Assembly (NCBI GenBank): GCA_050789445.1
Contig: JAILXR010000001.1
Location: 62,001 to 126,000 of the forward strand
Length of the DNA stretch: 64,000 nt
Source of the DNA: JAWSVE01 sp050789445
Lineage (GTDB): Bacteria; Pseudomonadota; Gammaproteobacteria; Pseudomonadales; Cellvibrionaceae
Direction: 5' to 3'
Part shown: positions 35,401 through 44,311 of the stretch, one piece after another
How positions within the stretch are numbered: the stretch's first letter is position 1
Layout of the letters: each line of letters opens with the position of its first letter
Position numbers and translations under genes: made by a program
Notes under the pieces: generated by a model
The model's database searches: none
Seen by the model: the letters and a program-made list of their open reading frames with translations, nothing else
Told to the model about the DNA's origin: nothing

Positions 35401-36539
35401 AAGCGCTGGTTGGAAATAAAGTTAACAGTGGTGCCGGGTTCAAAAAAGGCGCTGTTCTTTCAGAGGATGATTTAAAAGGGCTTGATAGCGATAGCTGGTT
35501 TAAGTTGCGAATGGCTGATGACGCATTGAATGAGTTGTTGGATCGTGCATCTGAGCAGTTAGTTGAGCGTCGTCGGATCGTTGATGAAAAGTTCGATGAT
35601 AAAAAGAAAAAGCTATCAACCGGTGATGATTTGGCACCCGGCGTTTTGAAAATTGTTAAGGCTTACGTTGCAGTTAAAAGACGTATCCAGCCTGGCGATA
35701 AGATGGCCGGACGTCATGGAAACAAAGGTGTTATCTCGGTAATTATGCCGATTGAAGATATGCCTCATGATGAAAATGGTGAGCCGGTTGATATTGTTTT
35801 GAACCCTCTAGGTGTTCCCTCACGGATGAACGTTGGTCAAGTGTTGGAAATGCATTTGGGCATGGCTTCGAAAGGTCTTGGCGTTAAAATTGACGAGATG
35901 GTTCGCGAGCAGCGGAAAGTAGCTGAAATTCGAGATTTTCTTGAGCAAATTTACAATAAAACCGGGACCGCAAAAGATAAGGAAGATCTTAAGTCTTTTA
36001 GTGATCAAGATATTATTGATCTGGCTCAAAACCTTCGTGCTGGCGTACCAATGGCGACGCCTGTATTTGATGGAGCCAAAGAGTCAGAGATTAAAGATTT
36101 ATTGCGCCTAGCAGATTTGTCGGATACTGGGCAAACCACATTGTTTGACGGTCGTACGGGCGATCAATTTACTCGTCCTGTTACCGTTGGCTATATGTAC
36201 ATGCTGAAGCTTAACCATTTGGTTGACGATAAAATGCATGCGCGTTCAACGGGATCATACAGTCTTGTTACACAGCAGCCTCTTGGTGGTAAAGCACAGT
36301 TTGGTGGCCAGCGCTTCGGTGAGATGGAAGTGTGGGCGCTTGAAGCATATGGTGCTGCCTATACCTTGCAGGAAATGCTTACGGTTAAATCTGATGATGT
36401 TGCCGGTCGAACCAAAATGTATAAAAACATTGTGGATGGTGATCATCGTATGGAGCCTGGTATGCCAGAATCTTTCAATGTATTAGTGAAAGAAATTCGC
36501 TCATTGGGTATTAACATCGAGCTGGAAAACGAGAAGTAA
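32454..36539 (+). CDS. rpoB: RNA polymerase beta subunit
   Basis: The protein has 1361 residues from ATG 32454 (MAYSYTEKKRIRKDFG); the TTG just before is too close to GGGG. The rifampicin-binding region FGSSQLSQFMDQNNPLSE lies near residue 511. It is slightly longer than the 1342-residue E. coli protein. C-terminal motifs GDKMAGRHGNKGV and GGKAQFGGQRFGEMEVWALE are intact. The 222-base gap after rplL holds the possible attenuator. Confidence 0.98.
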   Translation: MAYSYTEKKRIRKDFGNWQGVMDVPYLLAIQLDSYQKYTQANVEPDARLDIGLQAAFKSVFPIVSYSGNAALEYVSYVLGKPSFDVSECMLRGATFAVPLRVKVRLIIYDKESANKAIKDIKEQEVYMGEIPLMTDNGTFVINGTERVIVSQLHRSPGVFFDHDKGKTHSSGKLLYSARVIPYRGSWLDFEFDPKDLVYVRIDRRRKLPATILLRALGYEAEEILGMFFENSTFHIKADGIITLDLIPSRMRGEVSSFDIKDKKGKVIVEDGRRITARHIRLLEKAGITQLEVPSNYLVGRALAKSAIDTNTGEILVECNTVLTEEVVTQLVDAKIETIETLFTNELDRGAFIADTLRVDPTRTELESLVEIYRMMRPGEPPTKESAEALFQNLFFSSVRYDLSAVGRMKFNRRLGIEGETGEGTLSKEDIVLVLKTLVEIRNGNGVVDDIDHLGNRRIRSVGEMAENQFRVGLVRVERAVKERLSMAESEGLMPQDLINAKPVAAAVKEFFGSSQLSQFMDQNNPLSEVTHKRRVSALGPGGLTRERAGFEVRDVHPTHYGRVCPIETPEGPNIGLINSLATYARTNDYGFLESPYRKVVDGKVTDQIDYLSAINEAGFVIAQASAELDKNGKLIEELVSVRHQNEFTLKAPEDVQYMDVSPRQVVSVAASLIPFLEHDDANRALMGSNMQRQAVPTLKADKPFVGTGMERIVAADSGVCVVAKNGGVIESVDSGRVVVRVADDEVQSGDAGVDIYNLTKYTRSNQNTCINQRPIVRTGDRIARGDILADGPSVDMGELALGQNMRIAFMPWNGYNFEDSILVSERVVQEDRFTTIHIQELTCIARDTKLGSEEITADIPNVGEGALSKLDESGVVYIGAEVGPGDILVGKVTPKGETQLTPEEKLLRAIFGEKASDVKDTSLRVPSSTRGTVIDVQVFTRDGLEKDQRALEIEKGQLEEVRKDINEEYRIVQTATFERLQKALVGNKVNSGAGFKKGAVLSEDDLKGLDSDSWFKLRMADDALNELLDRASEQLVERRRIVDEKFDDKKKKLSTGDDLAPGVLKIVKAYVAVKRRIQPGDKMAGRHGNKGVISVIMPIEDMPHDENGEPVDIVLNPLGVPSRMNVGQVLEMHLGMASKGLGVKIDEMVREQRKVAEIRDFLEQIYNKTGTAKDKEDLKSFSDQDIIDLAQNLRAGVPMATPVFDGAKESEIKDLLRLADLSDTGQTTLFDGRTGDQFTRPVTVGYMYMLKLNHLVDDKMHARSTGSYSLVTQQPLGGKAQFGGQRFGEMEVWALEAYGAAYTLQEMLTVKSDDVAGRTKMYKNIVDGDHRMEPGMPESFNVLVKEIRSLGINIELENEK

Positions 36540-36680
36540 CCGGCGTCGTAAATTAATATTTTGTTATCCGTGGTGGGTGAATATTTTGCCCACTATGCAA
36601 GCCAACGATAGTTGCACAGTTTTTTAATTTGATATTGTGTAATTGATACGAAGGTATAAGCATCCACTGGAGGAAAGGCC

Positions 36681-39600
36681 TTGAAAGACTTACTCAATTT
36701 ACTAAAAACACAAGGGCAGGTTGAAGAATTTGACTCTATCCGCATTGCCTTGGCGTCACCCGAAATGGTTCGCTCGTGGTCTTTTGGTGAAGTCAAAAAG
36801 CCAGAAACAATTAACTACCGAACTTTCAAGCCAGAAAGAGAGGGGTTGTTTTGTGCCAAAATTTTTGGCCCTGTAAAAGATTACGAATGCTTGTGTGGAA
36901 AATACAAGCGAATGAAGCATCGTGGAATTATCTGTGAGAAATGTGGTGTAGAGGTTACGCTTTCAAAGGTTCGGCGTGATCGTATGGGGCACATCGAGCT
37001 AGCAAGCCCCGTTGCCCACATTTGGTTTTTAAAATCACTGCCAAGCCGTATTGGTTTATTACTTGATATGACTCTGAGAAGTATTGAGCGTGTTCTTTAC
37101 TTTGAGTCATATGTTGTTACCGATCCTGGGATGACTGCGCTAGAAAAAGGTCAGCTTCTGACTGATGAACAGTACTTCGAAGCCATGGAAGAATTCGGCG
37201 ATGATTTTTCTGCAAAAATGGGCGCGGAAGCAATTCAGGATTTGATGAGTGACATTGATTTGCCCTCGGAGATTACACGTTTACGTGAAGAAATTCCTGC
37301 GACAAATAGTGAAACAAAAATCAAAAAGCTATCTAAGCGATTAAAGCTTTTAGAGGCTTTCCATAATTCAGGAAACAAACCTGAATGGATGGTGATGGAG
37401 GTGCTTCCTGTCCTTCCGCCCGATTTGCGTCCTCTTGTTCCTCTTGATGGTGGTCGTTTTGCTACTTCTGATTTGAATGACCTGTATCGTCGGGTTATTA
37501 ACCGTAACAACCGCTTGAAGCGTTTATTAGATCTTAATGCGCCAGATATTATTGTTCGAAATGAAAAACGAATGCTTCAAGAGTCTGTTGATGCGTTGCT
37601 AGACAATGGTCGTCGTGGTCGAGCAATTACAGGTTCTAATAAGCGTCCATTAAAATCGTTAGCGGATATGATTAAAGGGAAGCAAGGTCGCTTCCGTCAG
37701 AACTTACTGGGTAAACGTGTTGATTACTCCGGACGTTCGGTAATTGTTGTCGGGCCGACTTTGCGCTTGCATCAGTGTGGTCTTCCGAAAAAAATGGCAT
37801 TGGAATTATTTAAGCCATTTATATTCAGTAAATTAGAATTGCGTGGCTTGGCAACAACCATTAAAGCAGCTAAGAAAATGGTTGAGCGTCAGGAGCCTGT
37901 TGTTTGGGATATTCTCGACGAGGTTATTCGTGAGCATCCTGTGTTATTGAACCGCGCACCAACTCTTCATAGATTGGGTATTCAAGCGTTTGAGCCAGTC
38001 TTAATCGAAGGTAAAGCGATTCAATTGCATCCTCTCGTTTGTGCGGCATATAACGCTGACTTCGATGGTGACCAAATGGCTGTGCATGTGCCATTAACTA
38101 TTGAAGCTCAAATGGAAGCTCGCGCATTAATGATGTCTACAAATAACATCCTTTCTCCTGCGAGTGGTGAGCCAATTATCGTACCTTCTCAGGATGTTGT
38201 TCTTGGTTTGTATTGGATGACTCGTGAGAGGGTAAATGCTTTAGGTGAAGGCATGATTTTTTCTGATATCGCAGAAGTTTCTCGTGCGTACCAAGGAAAA
38301 ATTGTTGATCTTCAGGCGCGAATTAAAGTTCGTATTAGCGAAAAAGTAATTCGTGAAGATGGTGGAGTTGATGCGTCAACTCGTTTGGTTGATACAACTG
38401 TGGGTCGTGTGTTGCTTTGGGATATCGTTCCAGAAGGACTTCCGTTCTCAATGGTTGATCGCCCCATGGTGAAAAAAGCAATCTCTGCAGTTATTAATTC
38501 TTGTTATCGGGTGGTTGGGTTGAAGGCGACAGTTATTTTTGCTGACCAATTGATGTACACCGGTTATGAGTACTCGACTAAATCTGGTTCTTCGATCGGC
38601 GTCAATGATTTCATTATTCCAGAAGAAAAAGCAGCCATCATTGAACAGGCTGAAGACGAAGTTTTGGAAATTGAAAAACAATTCGCCTCTGGTTTAGTGA
38701 CTCAAGGTGAAAAATATAACAAGGTCATTGATATTTGGTCTCGCGCTAATGACTTAGTTGCGAAGTCGATGATGGAAGGTATTAGTACTGAAGTTGTCAC
38801 AAATAAAGATGGCAAAGAAGAGAAGCAAGACTCGTTTAACTCTGTGTTTATGTATGCTGATTCGGGTGCGCGTGGTTCTCCAGCTCAGATTCGTCAGCTA
38901 GCGGGTATGCGTGGTTTGATGGCTCGTCCAGATGGTTCGATTATTGAAACGCCAATTACTGCTAACTTCCGTGAAGGTTTGAATGTAAACGAATACTTTA
39001 TTTCTACGCATGGTGCTCGTAAAGGCTTGGCGGATACCGCACTTAAAACAGCAAACTCTGGTTACCTAACGCGACGTTTGGTAGATGTTGCTCAAGATCT
39101 TGTTGTTACTATGGATGACTGTGGTACCGATGAAGGATTGACGATGGCGCCTGTCATTGAGGGTGGAGATATCATCGAGACGCTGGGTGATAGGATTCTT
39201 GGTCGAATCGTTGCGCGCGATGTCATGCGTCCAGGTACTGATGAGATCCTTGTTCCAGCAGGAACGATGATTGATGAAGCTTGGGTTGCTCGAGTTGAAG
39301 AGATGAGTATTGATGAGGTTATGGTGAGATCGCCAATATCTTGTGAAACTCGTTACGGTATTTGTTCTCAGTGTTATGGTCGTGATCTTGCTCGAGGGCA
39401 TCGTGTAAACACAGGCGAAGCCGTTGGTGTTATCGCTGCTCAGTCGATTGGTGAGCCAGGTACTCAGTTAACAATGCGTACATTCCATATCGGTGGTGCT
39501 GCAAGTAGAGCATCGGCTGCCGATAGTGTTCAGGTTAAGCAAGAGGGTGTTGTTCGTTTCCATAACGTGAAGCTTGTTCGTCGTAAAGATGGCGTTTTGA

Positions 39601-40913
39601 TTGCGGTTTCTCGATCAGGTGAGTTGGCGGTAGCGGATCACTCTGGCCGTGAAAGAGAGCGTTATAAGATTCCTTATGGTGCTTCTATTACTGCAGAAGA
39701 TGGTGCATCTGTTGAAGCGGGTACGATCATTGCCAAGTGGGATCCACATACGCATCCAATTGTTACTGAGGTTGCTGGTCGAGTTGCTTTCTCTGGTATG
39801 GAAGAAGGCCTATCTGTTCGTCGTCAAACGGATGAGCTTACAGGGTTGTCATCGATTGAAATTATCGATCCAGCGGAACGTCCTGCTGCCGGCAAAGATT
39901 TGAAGCCTACTTTGACTTTGGTTGGGGAAAAAGGCGAAGAGCTTTACTTGGCAAACACCAATGTGCCAGCACATTATTTATTTCCTCCAAAGTCCATTTT
40001 AAGTCTGAATGATGGCGATGAAATTGGTATTGGTGACATCATTGCTCGTATTCCACAAGAGAGTTCTAAGACTCGCGATATTACGGGTGGTCTTCCTCGA
40101 GTTGCTGACTTGTTTGAAGCTCGGAAGCCTAAAGAGCCTTCAATACTTGCTGAAATCACAGGTACAGTTTCATTCGGTAAAGAAACAAAAGGTAAGCGGC
40201 GTTTAGTTATTACCCCTAATAATGGTGAGCCGTTACCTGATGGTTCAACGCACTACGAAGTGCTAATACCTAAGCATCGTCAGTTGACAGTGTTTGAGGG
40301 TGAGCAAGTCGTTAAAGGAGAAGTTGTTTCGGATGGCCCAAGCAATCCGCACGATATATTGCGCCTCCAGGGTGTGGAAGCCTTGGCGCGCTATATCACC
40401 AATGAAATTCAAGATGTATACCGTTTGCAAGGCGTTAAGATTAACGATAAGCATATCGAGACTATCCTGCGCCAAATGCTACGTAAAGTAGAAATCACTG
40501 GAATGGGAGAGTCTGTTTTTGTTAAAGGTGAGCAGGTCGAATACTCAAAAGCACTTGATGAAAATGAAAGCTTGCGTTTAGAAGATAAACAACCAGCAGC
40601 TTTTGAGCGCCAATTGCTGGGTATTACAAAAGCTTCTTTGGCAACTGAGTCATTTATTTCTGCTGCATCCTTCCAAGAAACAACCCGTGTGCTTACAGAG
40701 GCGGCAGTGACTGGAAAGGTTGATACCTTGCGTGGACTTAAAGAGAACGTTGTTGTTGGTCGATTGATTCCAGCGGGTACCGGTTTGACCTACCATGCAG
40801 AACGTAAGCGAGTTCGTGATGCCAAACTATTGAGCGCGTCTGAAAGCGACGCTGTTAGCGCTGAAGATGTAGAGGCAGCATTAACGGAAGCCTTGAAGTC
40901 TAGCGCAAGCTAA
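36681..40913 (+). CDS. rpoC: RNA polymerase beta' subunit
   Basis: The 1410-residue subunit begins at a TTG with a strong GGAGG (MKDLLNLLKTQGQ). The zinc-binding cysteines CLCGKYKRMKHRGIICEKCG lie at about 70-88 and the catalytic Mg site NADFDGDQMAVH near 458. The second zinc site (CETRYGICSQCYG) and trigger-loop region (QSIGEPGTQLTMRTFHIGGA) are present. The TTG start may help tune its level against rpoB. Confidence 0.98.
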   Translation: MKDLLNLLKTQGQVEEFDSIRIALASPEMVRSWSFGEVKKPETINYRTFKPEREGLFCAKIFGPVKDYECLCGKYKRMKHRGIICEKCGVEVTLSKVRRDRMGHIELASPVAHIWFLKSLPSRIGLLLDMTLRSIERVLYFESYVVTDPGMTALEKGQLLTDEQYFEAMEEFGDDFSAKMGAEAIQDLMSDIDLPSEITRLREEIPATNSETKIKKLSKRLKLLEAFHNSGNKPEWMVMEVLPVLPPDLRPLVPLDGGRFATSDLNDLYRRVINRNNRLKRLLDLNAPDIIVRNEKRMLQESVDALLDNGRRGRAITGSNKRPLKSLADMIKGKQGRFRQNLLGKRVDYSGRSVIVVGPTLRLHQCGLPKKMALELFKPFIFSKLELRGLATTIKAAKKMVERQEPVVWDILDEVIREHPVLLNRAPTLHRLGIQAFEPVLIEGKAIQLHPLVCAAYNADFDGDQMAVHVPLTIEAQMEARALMMSTNNILSPASGEPIIVPSQDVVLGLYWMTRERVNALGEGMIFSDIAEVSRAYQGKIVDLQARIKVRISEKVIREDGGVDASTRLVDTTVGRVLLWDIVPEGLPFSMVDRPMVKKAISAVINSCYRVVGLKATVIFADQLMYTGYEYSTKSGSSIGVNDFIIPEEKAAIIEQAEDEVLEIEKQFASGLVTQGEKYNKVIDIWSRANDLVAKSMMEGISTEVVTNKDGKEEKQDSFNSVFMYADSGARGSPAQIRQLAGMRGLMARPDGSIIETPITANFREGLNVNEYFISTHGARKGLADTALKTANSGYLTRRLVDVAQDLVVTMDDCGTDEGLTMAPVIEGGDIIETLGDRILGRIVARDVMRPGTDEILVPAGTMIDEAWVARVEEMSIDEVMVRSPISCETRYGICSQCYGRDLARGHRVNTGEAVGVIAAQSIGEPGTQLTMRTFHIGGAASRASAADSVQVKQEGVVRFHNVKLVRRKDGVLIAVSRSGELAVADHSGRERERYKIPYGASITAEDGASVEAGTIIAKWDPHTHPIVTEVAGRVAFSGMEEGLSVRRQTDELTGLSSIEIIDPAERPAAGKDLKPTLTLVGEKGEELYLANTNVPAHYLFPPKSILSLNDGDEIGIGDIIARIPQESSKTRDITGGLPRVADLFEARKPKEPSILAEITGTVSFGKETKGKRRLVITPNNGEPLPDGSTHYEVLIPKHRQLTVFEGEQVVKGEVVSDGPSNPHDILRLQGVEALARYITNEIQDVYRLQGVKINDKHIETILRQMLRKVEITGMGESVFVKGEQVEYSKALDENESLRLEDKQPAAFERQLLGITKASLATESFISAASFQETTRVLTEAAVTGKVDTLRGLKENVVVGRLIPAGTGLTYHAERKRVRDAKLLSASESDAVSAEDVEAALTEALKSSAS

Positions 40914-40946
40914 GTTTTTCAATTGTAAGAGGGCTGATGTTGCTGC

Positions 40947-40975
40947 TTGACGTGGTGCTTAGGCCTCTTTACAAT
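40947..40975 (+). promoter_or_regulatory. Promoter of the str operon
   Basis: TTGACG and TACAAT are separated by exactly 17 bases, each 5 of 6 to consensus, 115 bases before rpsL. A small leader hairpin (CATCCCA / TGGGCATG with a bulge) lies just after the predicted transcription start. Confidence 0.75.
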
Positions 40976-41089
40976 GCGCATCCCAATTTTGTGGGCATGA
41001 GAATTAGAAGCTCTTGCGATAATTAGTTATCTAGGAGTATTAAGTGAAAGTAATTTTTACACATTGTCAGAATATCTGGAGAAGAGTTA

Positions 41090-41461
41090 ATGGCAACAAT
41101 TAACCAGCTAGTGCGTAAACCACGAAAGCGCAAAGTACAAAAAAGTGGCGTGCCTGCACTACAAAGTAGTCCACAGCGTCGCGGTGTTTGCACTCGTGTT
41201 TATACCACTACGCCTAAGAAGCCGAACTCAGCAATGCGTAAAGTGTGTCGTGTTCGTTTGACTAATGGCTATGAAGTGACTTCATACATTGGTGGTGAAG
41301 GACATAACTTGCAAGAGCATAGTGTTGTTCTTATTCGTGGAGGTCGTGTAAAAGATTTGCCGGGTGTTCGTTATCATACTGTTCGTGGTAGCTTGGATAC
41401 ATCTGGTGTTAGTGATCGTAAGCAAGCGCGATCTAAATACGGTACTAAGCGACCTAAATAA
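41090..41461 (+). CDS. rpsL: 30S ribosomal protein S12
   Basis: The 123-residue S12 has TPKKPNSAMRKVCRVRLTNG and GGRVKDLPGVRYH, the decoding-centre loops where streptomycin resistance arises; Lys is present at the usual first site (TPKKPNS), so a sensitive-type sequence. It is first gene of the str operon, with GGAG upstream. Confidence 0.98.
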   Translation: MATINQLVRKPRKRKVQKSGVPALQSSPQRRGVCTRVYTTTPKKPNSAMRKVCRVRLTNGYEVTSYIGGEGHNLQEHSVVLIRGGRVKDLPGVRYHTVRGSLDTSGVSDRKQARSKYGTKRPK

Positions 41462-41560
41462 TTTTTATAAGTCGGCTTCGCTGACTTATTAACTAGTAAG
41501 GCTAAGCGGTTTATATTTTCGTTATAAATTGTCTTAGGTCTACCTGAAGAGGAAAGAGAT

Positions 41561-42031
41561 ATGCCAAGAAGACGCGTCGTCGCAAAGCGGGAAGTTCTAC
41601 CGGATCCTAAATTTAAAAATGTTACTCTCGCAAAATTCATGAACATGGTTATGATCAGTGGTAAAAAAGCTGTGGCTGAGCGTATTGTTTATGGTGCTTT
41701 AGATATGGTTCAAGAAAAATTAAACAAAGATCCTCTTGAAGTCTTTGATGAAGCTTTGGAAAATGTTGCTCCTATTGTTGAGGTTAAGTCTCGTCGAGTA
41801 GGCGGTGCAACTTACCAGGTTCCTGTTGAGGTTCGTCCTGCGCGTCGTCAAGCGCTTGGTATGCGTTGGTTGGTTGAGTATTCGCGTGCTCGAGGCGAAA
41901 AATCAATGCCGGCTAGATTGGCTGGTGAGATTATTGATGCGTCGCAAAGTAAAGGCGGGGCAGTTAAAAAGCGTGAAGATGTGCATCGTATGGCTGAAGC
42001 CAATAAAATGTTCTCGCATTACCGGTTCTAG
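41561..42031 (+). CDS. rpsG: 30S ribosomal protein S7
   Basis: The 156-residue S7 (MPRRRVVAKREVLPDPKF) nucleates assembly of the 30S head and in E. coli is the str-operon translational repressor. Conserved VGGATYQVPVEVRPARR is present. A strong intrinsic terminator follows its stop. Confidence 0.98.
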   Translation: MPRRRVVAKREVLPDPKFKNVTLAKFMNMVMISGKKAVAERIVYGALDMVQEKLNKDPLEVFDEALENVAPIVEVKSRRVGGATYQVPVEVRPARRQALGMRWLVEYSRARGEKSMPARLAGEIIDASQSKGGAVKKREDVHRMAEANKMFSHYRF

Positions 42032-42053
42032 TTTGAAGAGAATTTGGTTGTAC

Positions 42054-42084
42054 AAAAAAAGGCAGCAGTTATCGCTGCCTTTTT
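42054..42084 (+). terminator. Intrinsic terminator between rpsG and fusA
   Basis: A7 then GGCAGC-AGTTATC-GCTGCC followed by T5 forms a 6-bp GC stem extended by A-T pairs. It lies 23 bases after the rpsG stop, inside what is normally one operon. I find no good promoter between it and fusA, so it probably acts as an attenuator. Confidence 0.82.
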
Positions 42085-42152
42085 AGCATTTGAAAGAAAT
42101 TTTTGTGTAGTTTGTCCGATAAGAATATTTGTTTTATTTTGGAGATACAGAA

Positions 42153-44258
42153 GTGGCTCGTAAAACACCGCTCGCTCGTTATAGAAATATTGGTATTTGT
42201 GCTCATGTTGATGCTGGTAAAACCACAACAACAGAACGCGTGCTCTTCTATACGGGCCTTTCTCATAAAATTGGTGAGGTGCACGATGGTGCCGCAACAA
42301 TGGATTGGATGGAGCAAGAACAGGAGCGTGGAATTACAATTACATCTGCAGCAACGACTTGTTTTTGGCGGGGAATGGACGCTCAGTTTGAAGAGCATCG
42401 AATTAATATTATCGATACCCCGGGGCATGTTGATTTTACGATTGAAGTAGAGCGCTCACTTCGCGTTCTGGATGGTGCTGTCGTCGTTCTTTGTGGTTCT
42501 TCAGGCGTTCAACCTCAAACAGAAACTGTTTGGCGTCAGGCAAATAAGTATGAAGTACCTCGTATGGTCTTCGTGAATAAAATGGATCGTGCTGGAGCTG
42601 ATTTCGATAAGGTTGTTGAGCAGTTATGCACTCGCTTAGGTGCGAATGCGTTACCCATTCAGATGACCATTGGCTCTGAAGAGGATTTTAAAGGCGTTGT
42701 CGATTTGATCAAAATGAAATCTATTTTATGGAATGAAGATGATCAGGGTATGACGTTTCAGTGGGGGGAGATCCCAGAAGAGTTAAAAGAAAAGTGTGAG
42801 AAAATGCATGAGAGTGTGGTGGAGGCTGCGGCCGAAGCTGATGATGCTCTTATGGAGAAGTATCTAGAAGGCGGTGAGCTTAGTGAGTCAGAAATAAAAG
42901 AAGGCTTGCGAGCGAGAACATTGGCGAATGATCTGGTTTTGGTGTTAGGTGGCTCTGCTTTTAAAAACAAGGGTGTTCAAGCTGTATTGGATGCAGTGGT
43001 TGAATACTTGCCGGCTCCAACGGAAGTGAAGGCCATTGAAGGTATTCTCGAGGATGGAGAGTCCGTTCAGTCTCGACCTGCTGACGATGGTGCTCCTTTT
43101 GCGGCGCTTGCTTTTAAGATTGCGACAGACCCTTTTGTTGGAACGTTAACTTTTTTTCGTGTTTATTCTGGCTCACTAAAGTCTGGTGATGCTATTTATA
43201 ATTCGGTCAAAGGAAAAAAAGAGCGTGTAGGTCGAATGGTGCAGATGCATTCTAATGATCGTCAAGAAATTAAAGAAGTTTTTGCGGGAGACATAGCTGC
43301 AGGTATTGGCTTAAAGGATGTAACCACTGGAGATACTCTGTGCGCTACGGATGCAGTTATTACTTTGGAGAGAATGGAATTTCCAGAGCCTGTTATTTCT
43401 GTTGCAGTGGAGCCAAGGTCAAAAGCGGATCAAGAAAAGATGGGGGTTGCGTTGGGTAAGCTGGCCCAAGAGGATCCTTCGTTTAGGGTAAGAACAGATG
43501 AAGAAACTGGGCAGACTATTATTTCCGGTATGGGGGAGTTACATCTCGATGTGCTCGTCGATCGGATGCGTCGAGAGTTCAGTGTTGAGGCAAATATAGG
43601 TAAGCCTCAAGTTGCTTATCGTGAAGCGATTCGGAATACCTGTGATATTGAAGGCAAGTTTGTTCGGCAATCAGGTGGTCGAGGTCAATACGGTCATGTG
43701 TGGATTAGGTTTGAACCAGGTGAAGATGCATCTGCCGAAGGTCTTGAGTTTGTTAATGAGATTGTTGGCGGCATTGTTCCCAAAGAATATATTCCTGCTG
43801 TTAGCAAGGGAATTGAAGAGCAGATGCAAAATGGCGTCTTGGCTGGCTATCCATTGTTGGGTTTAAAGGCAACTTTGTATGATGGATCCTTTCATGATGT
43901 TGACTCTTCTGAAATGGCGTTTAAGATTGCGGCCAGTATGGCAACTAAGCAATTAGCACAAGATGGTGGCGCTGTACTTTTAGAGCCAGTTATGGCCGTT
44001 GAGGTTGTTACGCCTGAAGAAAATATGGGTGATGTAGTCGGTGATTTAAATCGGCGCAGGGGGATCATTCATGGGATGGAAGATACTGTTTCAGGGAAAA
44101 TAGTAACAGCAGAGGTTCCTCTAGGTGAGATGTTTGGTTACGCAACGGATTTGCGCTCAACGACTTCGGGCAGAGCGACGTTTACGATGGAGTTTTCGCA
44201 ATACTCTGAGGCGTCGAGTAATGTTACAGAAGAGATCATGGCTAAGAACGGTAGATAA
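42153..44258 (+). CDS. fusA: Elongation factor G
   Basis: The 701-residue translocase GTPase starts at GTG 42153 (VARKTPLARYRNIGIC) with GGAG 8 bases upstream; the longer in-frame start is not family-like. P-loop AHVDAGKTT is at residues 17-25, then DTPGHVDF and NKMDRAGADF. It drives tRNA-mRNA translocation and, with RRF, ribosome recycling. It is 53 bases from tufA. Confidence 0.97.
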   Translation: MARKTPLARYRNIGICAHVDAGKTTTTERVLFYTGLSHKIGEVHDGAATMDWMEQEQERGITITSAATTCFWRGMDAQFEEHRINIIDTPGHVDFTIEVERSLRVLDGAVVVLCGSSGVQPQTETVWRQANKYEVPRMVFVNKMDRAGADFDKVVEQLCTRLGANALPIQMTIGSEEDFKGVVDLIKMKSILWNEDDQGMTFQWGEIPEELKEKCEKMHESVVEAAAEADDALMEKYLEGGELSESEIKEGLRARTLANDLVLVLGGSAFKNKGVQAVLDAVVEYLPAPTEVKAIEGILEDGESVQSRPADDGAPFAALAFKIATDPFVGTLTFFRVYSGSLKSGDAIYNSVKGKKERVGRMVQMHSNDRQEIKEVFAGDIAAGIGLKDVTTGDTLCATDAVITLERMEFPEPVISVAVEPRSKADQEKMGVALGKLAQEDPSFRVRTDEETGQTIISGMGELHLDVLVDRMRREFSVEANIGKPQVAYREAIRNTCDIEGKFVRQSGGRGQYGHVWIRFEPGEDASAEGLEFVNEIVGGIVPKEYIPAVSKGIEEQMQNGVLAGYPLLGLKATLYDGSFHDVDSSEMAFKIAASMATKQLAQDGGAVLLEPVMAVEVVTPEENMGDVVGDLNRRRGIIHGMEDTVSGKIVTAEVPLGEMFGYATDLRSTTSGRATFTMEFSQYSEASSNVTEEIMAKNGR

Positions 44259-44311
44259 GTTTTACTCGGTTAATATTTTATTAATTCTCACATTGTTAGA
44301 GGAAAAGTGTT

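Noticed and set aside
42112..42140. TTGTCC-17-TATTTT as a fusA promoter
   Set aside because: Transcription would begin within or after the fusA Shine-Dalgarno, so the message could not be normally translated.
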